NCBI RefSeq assembly: GCF_003573695.1
Contig: NC_039368.1
Coordinates: 11,059,860-11,123,859, forward strand
DNA length: 64,000 nucleotides
Origin: Papaver somniferum
Lineage: Eukaryota > Streptophyta > Magnoliopsida > Ranunculales > Papaveraceae
Direction of reading: 5' to 3'
Part shown: positions 33,474 to 45,219 of the stretch, in pieces
Position numbering within the stretch: position 1 is the first letter of the stretch
Layout of the letters: the number at the start of each line of letters is the position of its first letter
Notes under the pieces: model-generated
What the model was told of the DNA's origin: nothing
What the model saw: only the letters and a program-made list of their open reading frames with translations
The model's database searches: none
Position numbers and translations under genes: made by a program

Positions 33474-33815
33474 TGTTGAGACTATTAGTCCCACATTGTA
33501 TGGGAAATTAAGATCCCGCGGTTTATAATTTTTTAGGGCCTCTCCACTCATTGCCAATTGGTTTTGAGTTGGATGCCCGTATTCTAACATGGTATCAGAG
33601 CAGGCTATTTGTGTCGAGTTGTTTGACCGCACCTTTACTTCGCGTCACCCGATTTATTGTCCACGTGTTAGATCTAACGAGGCTATACGTGAGGGGGCGT
33701 GTTGAGATTATTAGTCCCACATTGTATGGGAAATTAAGATCCCACGGTTTATAATCTCTTAGGGCCTCTCCACTCATAGCCAATTGGTTTTGAGTTGGAT
33801 GCCCGGATTCTAACA
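33474..33815 (+). mobile_element. TRIM (terminal-repeat retrotransposon in miniature)
   Basis: Two 116-bp LTRs (33474-33589, 33700-33815; TGTTGAGA...TCTAACA) enclose 110 bp. The PBS TGGTATCAGAGC (33590-33601) follows LTR 1 at once and matches initiator tRNA-Met. The PPT GAGGGGGCG (33691-33699) precedes LTR 2. The flanks taatg/taagg (33469-33473, 33816-33820) look like a TSD with one mismatch. There is no coding capacity. Confidence 0.92.
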
Positions 33816-33820
33816 TAAGG

Positions 33821-35579
33821 AGAGGAACACAGATGAAAGCAAGTGGTGGAATGGATTTAAAACAGACACTAAGCCTTTAAACCTTCAAAAACTGTAAGCA
33901 CCTAAATGACTGGCCACGGTGCTAGGTCAAAGATGATCTAGAACCGCGAGAGCAAACAATTTTCCTTCAAAGACTCCATCTCTCTGCTGCAATTTAGCAT
34001 GAATTAACCGCCCGCAATCATGCATCAAACACATACAACCAGTACAACCACCACCGCTTCATTGAAATTGACCCAAACTTTTCCTAACTCCAACTGCAGC
34101 CACCTACTTGTTCTGTAACCAACTGAGCATCACCTCCACTATGAATTCAAAGCAAATTAAACAACCAGCTCAATCAATCAATTCCAATTCTAAACATAAC
34201 CCATTTTGCCAACAAATGCATCGACTTCTCTGTAGCCGCAAAAATCACGTCTTCGACCCATACTAATCCCCAAGTTCTGTACCAACCACCACCTAAGCAC
34301 CATCTTCATTTCTCCCTAAATTTGAATTCAAATCCAACCGCAGCACCATTGCATGCAACAACAGCTGATTCAATCCATCTCGAATAATCAATTATTCCAT
34401 TTATATGAAATCATGCCGCAACAATCGATATTTCATTAACATTTCAATTTGATGTTCCAAATCAGTAACCAAACATGTGTAATCCAACAAAAAGAGTAAA
34501 AAGCAATTTATACATAAAACCTAATCAGTCAATTTCTATCATAAAATTAACGAAAGCCCTATTCATGATTTAACATAGTCAAACCGATAACTAACACAAT
34601 CAACAAAAATAAAGTTAGGGTTCCTGACTTACCTTTCTCGTGGCTTTTTCTTCTTCACGATCTTCTTTATTTTGACAAAAAAAAAAAAATTCAGTAGGGT
34701 CTTCGTATACGGTTTACCTCTAATAACCTTCGAAAAAATTAACAACGTTGTTCATTTTCTAAATGTGGAAATCCGGGATTCAGGATCTGGCTTTCGATTA
34801 TATAATGACTGAACGTGGGAGATTAATTTTGGTCGTTAATTTTCATAGGGTTTTCAAAAGACAAAGATTGGTGCTCCTCCATGGGACGTGTATAAGGACA
34901 TATCTGTAAACTGTGCATCATTATCTCATCTCATCTGATGAGAAATTGACCATGTTGACTGAGAATTTGACAAAAATAACTGATTTGAATGGAAACATGG
35001 ATGGAGGTTTAGATTTGCAAAATAGAAAAAAACAGGCCTATGATTATCTATCGGGTATAAAAGGAGGCCTATATTTATTTATAATCCTTATTCTTACGCG
35101 GTCGCGACTCGCGAGTATTGCAAAATCCTGCTAGGATCAAATTACTGTTACACCGGAATTCTAAAATTATCAAAACATAGTCTCCCTTTTTTTTGGTCAA
35201 GTCAAGTACACAAATACATGAAAAAACTTTATGCTGCAATTCGTGCAGCATCGGGAACAGCTTCTATCACAACCGTACTCCATATTGGAACCTACAGAAC
35301 ATCTAGCAAATATAAGAAACAACTACATATCCAGTGTGTCTACAGATGACTAGCAACACCCATGTTTCTAGATAACCGGTTGTACATGTAGGTACTTATA
35401 ATACTCACAGTAAGGTTGGCAACAGCATAAGCTAGTAGAGAGTGTATTTCAAACAACAGATCCTCAAGTGTCTCACTGCTGGTACGTAAGTAATAACCAA
35501 GTTTAAGGGGAAATAATATTTTTCGCCCCCTAGTACTGAGGATATCCCAGCAATACGCAATATCATCATAATGCAAAAT
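33821..35579. other. Intergenic stretch with weak gene-like signals
   Basis: No convincing ORF. A possible splice donor (GTAAGT on the minus strand, near 34634) follows a short Lys/Arg-coding stretch around 34640-34680, which could be a 5' exon of an unrecognised minus-strand gene. Not strong enough to call. Confidence 0.3.
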
Positions 35580-37210
35580 CTAAAGTGCAACTTTTTCAAC
35601 AAGTCCTGATACAAGATTGGCACCAGCAGCACCCGTGTTAACAGTCACCTCCATGTTCTGGAAACCCATAATCAAACACAAGAGGTTCCTACATATACAA
35701 GATATAAAACCCAGGTATAACGTCCTCTACATGAAATTCGAATTATAGAAGAGGTGCCTAACATTTACAAGAGGTATAATTCGATACATGAAATTTCTGC
35801 ATTTGCTCTTCAAGTTCCCTACATAAGGTTCTGTATACTGAAACAGTACCAATTACAAGAGGTAATCAATCATTGTAAACCGAACATGCATAAATTATTT
35901 TGCTAAAACAAAAAAATAAAGAGACAGAGACGGAGAGGACTGCAACAGATATAATTTCACATGACTTGATATTTAATACAACTGGAGAACGGAGGTGAAA
36001 CAAAAAGAGACCGCTAGCTTCTCTAGGTCAAAATCTTAATCTCTAAGGAACAATGGTGCTGACTGGTGTAGTTAGATCTCTAAAGGTATGAAAAGTGTAG
36101 GCAACAAACTATATTTACCTTATAAGCCCACCTAATTTCGGTGAGTTTTAAGGACTTTCAAGATCAATGATGTAAGACAATCCTACAGACATATTCCTCA
36201 TCATTCCTATCTAGTGCTGACATGGTTTTTCAATGAGTTTTCTTGGGATTGTTTATAACCGTCTTCAATCTATTTGAGAGACTAACTCAAATCAAGAAAC
36301 TCTAGCTAGAGTTAACACAATTAACACTACTCGAGTAAAACATGGGTCCTATAATTTAGCCGCCTTGAGCAACTTTTTTGCTGCTCAACTTATCCAAAAT
36401 ACCAGCAAGTAGTTTGCCAACCCAGGAAACAATATTTTACACAAAACATAGTTCATGGCACTGACAATCTTTTACTCAATCAGGATAATATTTCGACATT
36501 CAGATTTAGGCAAAATTGTTGCTGTCCGCGTAATAAGTCTAACGAAAAAAAAAACAAGGATCACAACACAATAACCATACAAACACAGACACAAATGAAA
36601 GATACAATCTCGAGTTCTCGTAATGATAAGGCAATAGAGACTTACATTTGCCTCAACAGTAGATACACCCAAGGTGTAATTTGCCGCATTCGCAAAGCTC
36701 TCCTACACAAACTGACCCATCAACCGTATCCTTTATCCTCTTCCCTTAGTGATGAATTGTAACTTCGCAAAAGATATAGTGTCAAACACCCATCAATAAC
36801 CTTGGCCACCGCCCCGCTGATCAAATAGCTCCTGCAATCACTCTGCTGTATAATGCCACACTTAACCATACATGAAAATTTGAAACAAACACAATAATCA
36901 ACAGCAGTAATAATTTACTCATTCATTCATATACTAATTCAATACTTACATTAATCAGACAAACCCCCCAATTTTTAGGGTTCTCTCGAATTCCAACAGA
37001 AAACCTCTATTACTTGTTTCTCTTCTGATAGTAAACGCTAAGAACTGAAGCTACTACAAAGCAAGCAGTAGTGATTTGGATTTCAACTTCTCTAACAGAT
37101 GATCTGTTTATCACATTATCATTGGAATTAATCAGCTTCTCTAACTCTTTCATCTTTGTTTTTGGTAAGAAGAAACAAGGAGATGTAACCAGAATTTTGT
37201 TATCCACCAT
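35580..37210 (-). other. Candidate spliced gene or pseudogene, minus strand, unidentified
   Basis: Several exon-like pieces line up on the minus strand. An ATG at 37210 opens a 66-codon frame (MVDNKILV...; a later ATG gives MKELEKLI). It runs through a hydrophobic segment ITTACFVVASVLSVYY to a possible GTAATA donor near 37015. A piece near 36653-36697 (ESFANAANYTLGVSTVEAN) is bounded by AG and GTAAGT. One near 35790-35837 reads YRTLCRELEEQMQKFH after a TTTCAG. A last piece (35580-35657) reads NMEVTVNTGAAGANLVSGLVEKVAL and stop, after a TTTCCAG. Codon phases do not join cleanly as I placed them, so boundaries are uncertain or the gene is broken. I recognise no family. Confidence 0.25.
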
Positions 37211-37247
37211 TTTTTTTATTCTTCTGAGTGATGAAAGTAAAGGGTGT

Positions 37248-37274
37248 GTGACTGTGACTGTGACTGTGACTGTG
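37248..37274. repeat. GTGACT hexanucleotide microsatellite
   Basis: 4.5 perfect copies, about 40 bp upstream of the ATG at 37210 on the minus strand, so possibly in a 5' UTR. Confidence 0.9.
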
Positions 37275-37299
37275 AATTCACAAAATCAACTGTAATTTC

Positions 37300-38199
37300 C
37301 CGTTTTTTATACTAACAAATAGAGGTTTTGAATAGAAGGAGTTCTGGTCAAAAAGAGGAATCCGGTTCTACAGCCTTGTTGTGGCAGTTCGGTCGGGCCA
37401 TAGGGCATGTGGCCACTACCCACTAGAACTAGTAAAGGCCCACTGGGTGCTTGGATTTTTTGGATATTCGTATGTACTTATAGAAGTTGCTTTTCAAGTT
37501 CCAATAATAAATAAAAGTTGGAAATGAAGTGGGTATAAGAAGTTAATAAACAAATTTGAAATCGACTTTAAGAGGCATAAAAGTTTTTTTTTTTTATTTT
37601 GATTCCTAAGATGGATGCCTGTTTTTGTTATCCTTTTTTTTTGTAGAGAATTTATCACGAGTTTTTACATTTGACAAACTTATCGATCATCAATAATAGA
37701 CATTATAATTAATTAAAAATAGTTAAGTAGGGGTTTGGTTGAACTTGTGTTTGGTGTGGAAGGTGATAATTGTAGGGTCACGGGGTACATTTTGAGTCGT
37801 AGAAATTTATTTACTAACAACGTTGGATTTGGCCTCTAAGCGAATATTAAATTGTGAAACATATTATTGATCGCAATATTATATTATATTTAATGTCATG
37901 GGTTCATGGAGTTTTGGGTCATATCGATTCTTTAGGTCATAATTGTGGTTTCGCAAATTCGAGTTATTGAGGCATGTTTCATATTTGAGTTAAATTGAAC
38001 TTATTTGAATGAAAATGCTTATTGAATCAGATTGCAAATCGGGCATAATATAAAGTTTGAATCATGTTTTTTTTTTAGATATAAATAAGGGGAAGGAACC
38101 AATTACATAGCATTTTGACCTTGTGAACTCATCATGCCAAACAAAATTGTTGAAACGAACTTTCACCCCGAGATATTGTCAAATTCTGATGGAAACATA
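37300..38199. other. Intergenic AT-rich DNA
   Basis: No supported feature. Only short poly-T/A runs are visible. Confidence 0.4.
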
Positions 38200-38933
38200 C
38201 ACTACACGAAATCAGGAAATTTGTTACGTCGAGAAAACGTTACTATCTATATATTGTAACGTTGGAATAGTGTTATCATTAGTGTTACAATAATTTATCA
38301 ACGGTCGATTTCATTACAATAAAAATTTATTAAATAACAGTTTTATTCTTTGGAATAAATACACCAACGGTTATCTAGTCAGCACAAGATTTATCTGATG
38401 TCATTTTGTTGTAACGGATAGTCGTTATTGTGCAGACAGTAACAGTTAGCTTGTAACAGTTTGGTGTAACAGATACTGTAACGGCGACTTTGTGTGTAAG
38501 AGTTGACTTATTGCCACCTGTCCTTCCTTGTAACAGCTACAGCAACGATTGTAATCGTTGTTTAGTTGATTGTAACAGATTGGATCTAACAATTATTGTA
38601 ACGATTCACAACCGTGATAGATCAGTGTAACGGCTGTCGTACGACATGTGTCAATCATTTCTAACGTTTAAAGTAACGGCTTCAAACGTTGATGCTTGAT
38701 CGTAACATTTTGGATATAACGGCTTGCTATAACGAATCGATTCGTAACAGTTGACTATAACATTTGTATTCTTCCACGTGTCTATCGCTTGTAACATATA
38801 TACTAACGTCTTTAGACGTTGACAATTCATTATAACAGTAATGAATTTGCCAGGTGTGCTAATTGTTAACAGATTTTATAACGTCGATTCGACGTTGGTA
38901 AAAAAAATAACGTTTTCATCTTTTATAAATAAG
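38200..38933 (+). mobile_element. One end of a CACTA (En/Spm) transposon
   Basis: It starts CACTACACGAAATC (38200-38213), close to the plant CACTA terminal consensus. The next ~700 bp are packed with TAACG/TAACAG motifs, mostly in one orientation with CGTT between them; such subterminal repeats are the transposase-binding regions of CACTA elements. A TATA-like box (TATAAATAAG, 38924-38933) follows. No transposase and no opposite end were found in the window. Confidence 0.7.
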
Positions 38934-40190
38934 CTCTCATAATTGGACCTTGCACTGCAATGCAATCCATTTCTGAAGCTGCGATACAATTAGTTTCTGA
39001 AGCTGCATTGCAGCATTATTGCAATTCATTTCTGAACCTGCAATACTGAATCTGAAACCCATAATTCATTTCTCATTCCACAATACATACATTATCACTC
39101 TAGCACCATAAGGAATTCATTCATTCACAAATCAATACAACAACCAATTGAACCAAGGTTTGTCTCCTAATTCATTCACATACGCAAGTATATACGATTA
39201 TCATTCTTACATTGAAAGAACTGCTTAAGCCTAAAAAAAATACATGGTTCCCTATATGGTTATAATCAAATGACAAGGGTTGTGTTTTTCAGTATATAAG
39301 TTTTGTTCTGCATTATATCTTGGCTGAAAAAAAGTTGTTCATGATCATCCAAAAGAAGTCGTCCTTTGACATCAGAGTAGCCTTAACCAGCTCATGGCAT
39401 CAGTTATTTCCATTGATTCCGGTATCCTGACAAAACAACAAAAATGAAACAGAAACTCAAATTAGAAACAGCTCTCATAGGAGAGAAATATTGATCCAGT
39501 AATTTTGGAAATTCATTTACATGTTCATTGTCATTTTGCAATACATACATTCTCGTTGTAGACCAACCAATTGAACCAAGAGATGTCTCATCATTCATTC
39601 AGATGCCTAAGTATATGTGAGTGAAAAACTGCTTGAGGAAAAAAAACATATATGGTTCCCTATGTTATGTGTTTCAGCAGTTTCTAATATAAGCAAGTTT
39701 CTAATGCATACATTCCCACTGTTTTTATATGAACATGGAAACAATGATGGCGACTAGCTTCAGTTCCGTAGAAGGATGACGACTGGATTCAGTTCCGTGG
39801 AAGGATGGGAACTGGTTTTGGAACTTCGGCTACCAAATGGTGGTAATGGCGCTGGAACTTCGGCCACCAAACAGTGGTGATGACGCCTGGCAATTTTGTC
39901 GAAATCAGGGTTTGGGATGTCGAACCTAGCGCTCCTTACTAAAATCGTTGTAGAATTCTCGTACGAAATTGGATTTTGACGGTCCGCCCATCCATCTGAC
40001 CGGAAAAGAATTTCCTATCTCCTTACGCGGTAATATTTAGGTTTTGAGCTCGTTTAAAAGGTGAAAACGTCCCGACAGTGAAACTCAGGAAGAATTCAAG
40101 AGGGATGTTGCGAGCCCAGGGTAACATAGACGCGTCGAGTCATCTATTACCGTTCATGGAGCAAGAAGGAAACTTTATTCTGTGCAAACT
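38934..40190. other. Region between CACTA end and the ORF at 40191, with a local duplication
   Basis: Segments near 39140-39260 and 39560-39670 are diverged direct copies about 410 bp apart (ccaaccaattgaacca... and ...atatggttccctat). Between 39740 and 39900, short phrases on 'gactggattcagttccgt' and 'cttcggccaccaaa' repeat. The junction between CACTA DNA and element G lies somewhere here. Confidence 0.4.
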
Positions 40191-41051
40191 CTAGAAACTC
40201 CGTTCGTATGAAAAGAGGTATTGACCTTCTTCTATTTTCTGTTGCTCGTCCGGATCCGTGCTTTCGTCTGCAGTGTCTCTCCAGTGGATTCCAAAATTTA
40301 CCAAACTCCATTGCATTCTTGGGACGGATGGATGTGGTTGCGTTGTCGGTCCATCCTTGATATTAGGTTGTTCAGTGCTTGAACCTTCTGATCGCGATGA
40401 CAGTATGATATGGATGCTTGTATGGTTGAAATCTTCCGGAGCCACTGGATGAAATAGATGAATAGGGAGACGTTTCGTTACTGACGTGCTTCTATCAAGT
40501 ATTCAAGGACTTTATTCCAAGAGACATACTTCGAACCATCTTCTGAATCTTGGACTATCGTATGGAATGGGATGCGGTGAGCAATCCCCAATTATATTTC
40601 TGTTAGATCCGATGGCACGGCCGAACATGTGAATGTATCTCTGTGGCGTGCTTTTGGAGTCTTCGATGCACATGTACGGCTTTGTGCTGAGAAATTCCCG
40701 TGGCTCGTAAAACTTCGGCAGTGATGATGTTGAAATTAGAAATAACCAGGTTGAGGGGAGTGAAAGCATCTAACGCTGGTAGTCCCCATGTGTAGCCTAC
40801 TTCCATCACATCGTCTTGAATCCATGTCCACGGGATTTGATACAAGCTTATTGTACTCTTCTGGATGTGACGCTGGGATGCACATGGACGAAATATTCTG
40901 GATAGAGAAGAGGCATGAATGAGAGAGTTATGTTTTTTATCGTGGCTCCCTCTGTTTCTTCAAGAAAATGTTTCAGCCACGTCTCTGGAGTTATCCCATT
41001 AATATTTGATGATCGTCGGAATGGACTGCGATGAGCAGCCCCCAGTCGCAC
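40191..41051 (-). pseudogene. Broken ORF in element G, vaguely plant-mobile-domain-like
   Basis: Three overlapping minus-strand frames (40848-41051, 40603-40845, 40191-40769) read as one decayed protein. Segments such as ITPETWLKHFLEETEG, WTWIQDDVMEVGYTWGLPALDAF and EDFNHTSIHIILSSRSEG give it a protein-like composition. The layout faintly recalls the plant mobile domain carried by some Ty3/gypsy and MULE elements, but I cannot show conserved residues. It lies on the same strand as the G PBS (51616-51633) and downstream of it in minus sense, so it could be an extra ORF of G. It is interrupted by stops and frameshifts. Confidence 0.3.
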
Positions 41052-42234
41052 TTTTCTTTAGTTTCCAAAGTCGTTTCCTTTGAGAAGGCTTGGGATCCGC
41101 CGCGGACTCGTAAAGTGTTGCAGACGTCTTCAGATAGGTGATGATATCCTTACGCTACACCCTTGAAGAATAGATGACCTTCTCGTGGATATGACCTTTT
41201 GGTTGACCATGTCTTCTGAGCTTTGACAGTGAAGGGATTCTGTGTAGATCCTCAGTCCCCAAGTGTTGTTTACATTTTTCCATCTTGTATGGTCGGTGGG
41301 TTTACCATGATAAAGATATCACCATTGTGCATTCTTAGTGGTGATTTTGTTACTTCTTCCACGTGAAACTAAAATATGAAGGAGTACGGGATACCTATTT
41401 GTAGTTATTTTTGATATGGTGAAGCTCTGGATGGTATTAACAAACGAGCGGCAACAGGTCTTGGCAGCAGATGTGATCAGAAAAGACTACATTTTCATGG
41501 GAACAGAGTATGTTGGTCGGGTGTGTAAGCGAGAAAACTGTCCATGACCACGAGCTTTGGCGGGATGGATCAAAGGGTGGCCACAACTACGAAGATTGAC
41601 TGGATGCGATCATGATCCTTGACATGGGGAGTGTGGCGGCACGACCCTTGGCGGGAAGGAGTGACGGCTACGGCACGATCCTCGGAAAGGAAGAGTGGTG
41701 GCACGGGCACGAACCTTGGCAGGAAGGAGGCGTTGAAGCGGCTTTGGTTCTTGGAGAGGATGTTGAAACTTATAGAGAAAAACGTTGAAGCTTCGTCTTC
41801 GGAGGAAGGGTAAACTTATGAAGAGAACGTTGAAGCGGAGTGGCTGCTGGAGCGAGCATTTAAGCGGAGCGGCTGCTGAAGCGAACGTTGAAGTGGAGCC
41901 GCTGCTAGAGGACGTTGAAGCGGAGCGGCTGCGTCAATCAGCGTGCTGTCAAACTGGACACCCTTCAATCGAACAGTGCTTAGGAGTCCTAGTTTCATCT
42001 GTCAATCGTGCCATCCATGAGAGCCCGGGGTTTGGGAACAGCTTCCCTGGCTGGAAGCAGCTGCTTTCCTGATGTAATGCAATTGAGGGATGTAAGTATG
42101 TCTTGACGTTGCGCCTTGGGGAAATATAGAATCTTCATATAAATGTCTCATCATAAACTGCACGATTTTGTGGGTGAAGTCCCAAGAAATTATGCAGCTC
42201 CTGATAGGACGAGGGTCTTTGTGAACTTAGGAGC
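41052..42234 (-). other. Element G internal sequence with GC-rich tandem motifs
   Basis: Two clusters of short repeats are seen: 'cacgancctnggcgggaagg' phrases at about 41625-41735, and 'gttgaagcggagcggctgctg' phrases at about 41727-41940. No intact ORF is supported. The right edge is the D insertion site. Confidence 0.4.
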
Positions 42235-42239
42235 GTTGC

Positions 42240-44179
42240 TGATGAGTGCTAAAAAGTGCATATTTCTATATATTTTTCTTGGCATTTAACTCATCTTTTG
42301 TGCGTTAATTCTACATTTTATCCCATATTCTGTATTTTCATTGTTTTCAAGAATAAATATTTTTCTTACTTAATTTTATATTTTTAGGTAATAAATAAAG
42401 TTTGGATGAATTGCGGAGCGAAAAGAGCAGAAAAGTAGTGAAAAGCCGGAAGAAATTACACAAGGAAGCCGCAAATAATGGTGCGCATAAACCCAAAAGA
42501 CTAGAAATGGGCTCAAGAAGGAAGATTTTTTCTTAAAGAAGATATGGGCTTGGCATACCCAAGGCCCAAAACCCTTACCCAAACCCATTTTCTATATCCA
42601 TAACCGCCTCCATTCTCAGACGTTAGATGGGATTACATCGAAATCCTACGGTCGCTCCTTCATCATTCATCAAAATCTGAAGTCCTTGTCAAACACCATA
42701 GCGCTTAAATTCCAAGCCTTCAGATTAGATTGCATTTGAATCCTACGGTCGCTCCTATGCATGTGCATCAAATCTCGATACTTCCGTTTAACACTACATC
42801 ACCTAACTCTATCTCGCACCGTTGATTTCGTTGTATCACACAATCCAACGGTCGCTACTAGCCTCATCATTTATCGCCGTTGGATCATTCTATCAGCTTC
42901 ATATCCACGGCTCAGCATCGCAAGACATCGAAACTTGATGATCCGCATCACACCGAATCTACCTAACCCTATTTCCCAAACAAAACCAAAAGAAAACCCA
43001 AATCGTTTTCTTCTCCAGCCGACCTTCATCTTCTTCACCCCCATACCCCGTCTGCAACTCCACCACCTCCATCAACTCCACCATCTCTCCCACCTCACCT
43101 TTGCAGTACTATCACATCTTCACCAAACCCGACACGACCCATCCCCCTAATTCGAAGTGCTTTAACCCCTCTCACCAACTGACCTAGGTGAGGGTTGATA
43201 AAACACCTCAAATTAGGGAGCAATTGCATCAATAGGCGCATGGATAAGAACAGGAAACAGAGATGAAGCATGGGTCAAGGCGAAATCAGAGAGTTGGTGA
43301 GTAAATTTCGGATTTTCAAAACCCTAATTTCAAAATTAGGGTTCACAAAAATGGGGTATTTTGTATGCTATAAATAGAGAGTGTGTAGAGAAATTTCAGG
43401 GTGTTCTTGGTTAGCCGAGATACCCCCAAATTTGGGTTAATCACTGTTTAATTTTAGTTTTAATTTTCAATTTAATATTTAGGGTTCTTCAATTTCTGTT
43501 CATGTTTGTTCTTTGCTGTTTAATTCCATCTTTAAATTTTTGTTTCTCACATGTTAGTTAGTTTAATTTCCTGTTTAAAACTTGACGAAGCCCTAGCCCT
43601 GTTGTGTAGTATTCCTGAATGTTAAGCAAGTTTGAATGAACTTAGTTTAGTGACAGATCACTCTCACAATGTATGCCAAGTATACTTTGTAGTTAGGTTC
43701 ATGAGCTGTTGATAAGCTGCAACTGAAGCTGAATTCATAAATCTTTTGACTAGTTGTACCTTAGAAAGACAATTAGTGCTTTGGAAATAATAAAACATAG
43801 TTGAGTTTAACATGTCTATAGGAGAATGCATAGCTTAAGCTAGGGTGAATTCAAACCCCTAGTTCTCACCTATTCCATCCATAACATCTTCACTCATCCA
43901 CCTTCACTGTCCACTTTTATTTTTCTGTTTTCCTTCAATTTTTTCTCTTGTTCCATTGTTGTCTCTACAGCCCATCAATTTTCCACTGTGGTGTTAATAA
44001 CACCACACAACCTCACTGTTCACTGCCCCTAAGAACAAGTTAGCAAAAGAAGCAAGAAACCAAAAATAGCAAATATATGCCCACCTTGTCCCTGTGCACA
44101 AACCCTGCTTGCACACTCACTGCAACTGACCCTGTGCACTTGCAGGTATTATTTCTGTGACTCTTTTAGAGAGCCACCA
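42240..44179 (+). repeat. 5' LTR of element D
   Basis: 1940 bp, TGATGAGTGC...GAGCCACCA. TATA box at 43369-43377. ATCCTACGGTCGCTCC-type motifs lie at about 42647, 42737 and 42847. Confidence 0.93.
43369..43377 (+). promoter_or_regulatory. TATA box in the D 5' LTR
   Basis: TATAAATAG, repeated at 49463-49471 in the 3' LTR. It is likely to drive the element transcript. Confidence 0.65.
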
Positions 44180-44185
44180 AGTTTT

Positions 44186-44203
44186 TGGCGCCGTTGCCGG
44201 GGA
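44186..44203 (+). other. Primer binding site, tRNA-Asp type (element D)
   Basis: TGGCGCCGTTGCCGGGGA is an exact complement of the last 18 bases of plant tRNA-Asp as known for Athila elements. It begins 6 nt past the LTR end. Confidence 0.9.
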
Positions 44204-45219
44204 CTCGGTAGCGGCGAAATTGCTTTTTCTTTCTTTGCTTTTGCTCTTGCTTGTTGATTCTTCTCTTCTGAAACCAACAGGTGCATTGCCTTGCTGCTTG
44301 CTGAAACTCCTGTTGGGCTGTTACTGTTAGGCATTGTTGCTGCACTGAACTGGTGCTGTTTCTCTTGCTTGCAGGTGCTGTTGGAGCTGGTGCTGGTAGA
44401 AGCTGCCTGACCCTGGTGCAGCTGCTGTTGCTGAAGTTGTTCCTGTTGCTCTGCTGCTGAACTGAACTGCTGCTAGTGCTGCTTCTGTTGCTGGAGCTGT
44501 GCTGTGTTTTTGTTGTTGCTGTTGCTGTGTTGTGGTGCTGCTGCTGCTGTTTCCTGCCAGGCCAAGCCTGTTGATGTTGCTCAGTTGATCTGGTGTTGTT
44601 GTCTGCTGCTGCTGTAGATAGACCAAAACACAACTGGGCTACACAAGCTAAGGAAAAGAACAAGGCCCAACTGGGCTGTGCAACTAAAAACAGAGCAGCT
44701 GGGTTGTGCTTAAGCAAGTAAGCCTAAACCGATTAAGAGAACCCAACCTGTGGGCTTCCATTTTTAATTTGTGGGCTTGTAATAATTTTTTCCATTTTTC
44801 TGTTGGGCTTGTAATCTTAATTACTTGTGGGCTTGTTTGTTTAATTGCTTGTGGGCTTGTGGTGTTAGATTTATTTGGGCCAGTAGTTTTAAATTAGAAA
44901 AACTGAACTTTTAAAAGCCCAACTGGGCCTCATACCAAACAAGCAACAGTTGGGCTATTTCAAAAGCTACATTGGGCTTCAGTTTGCATACACATTGTGG
45001 GCTTAGTTCATCTTCCCTTGGCAAAACAATTTCTCCCACCAATGTGGGCTTGCTCCCAACACTAAAACCAAAATTCTTGCTCCCAACACTAAAACCAAAA
45101 AAAAATTGCTCCTTATTTCAAAAACCAAAATTTTATCCCAAGCAAAACCAAATTTTCTTTTCAAAACCCTTTCAAACCAAATTTTCAAAACCCATTAAAA
45201 ACCAAATTTTTTTGAAAAA
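44204..45219 (+). other. Leader of element D
   Basis: Non-coding. It is CTG/TTG-rich at about 44340-44620 and then carries many 'gtgggcttg' and 'caactgggc' motifs, as in the A and F leaders. Confidence 0.65.
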
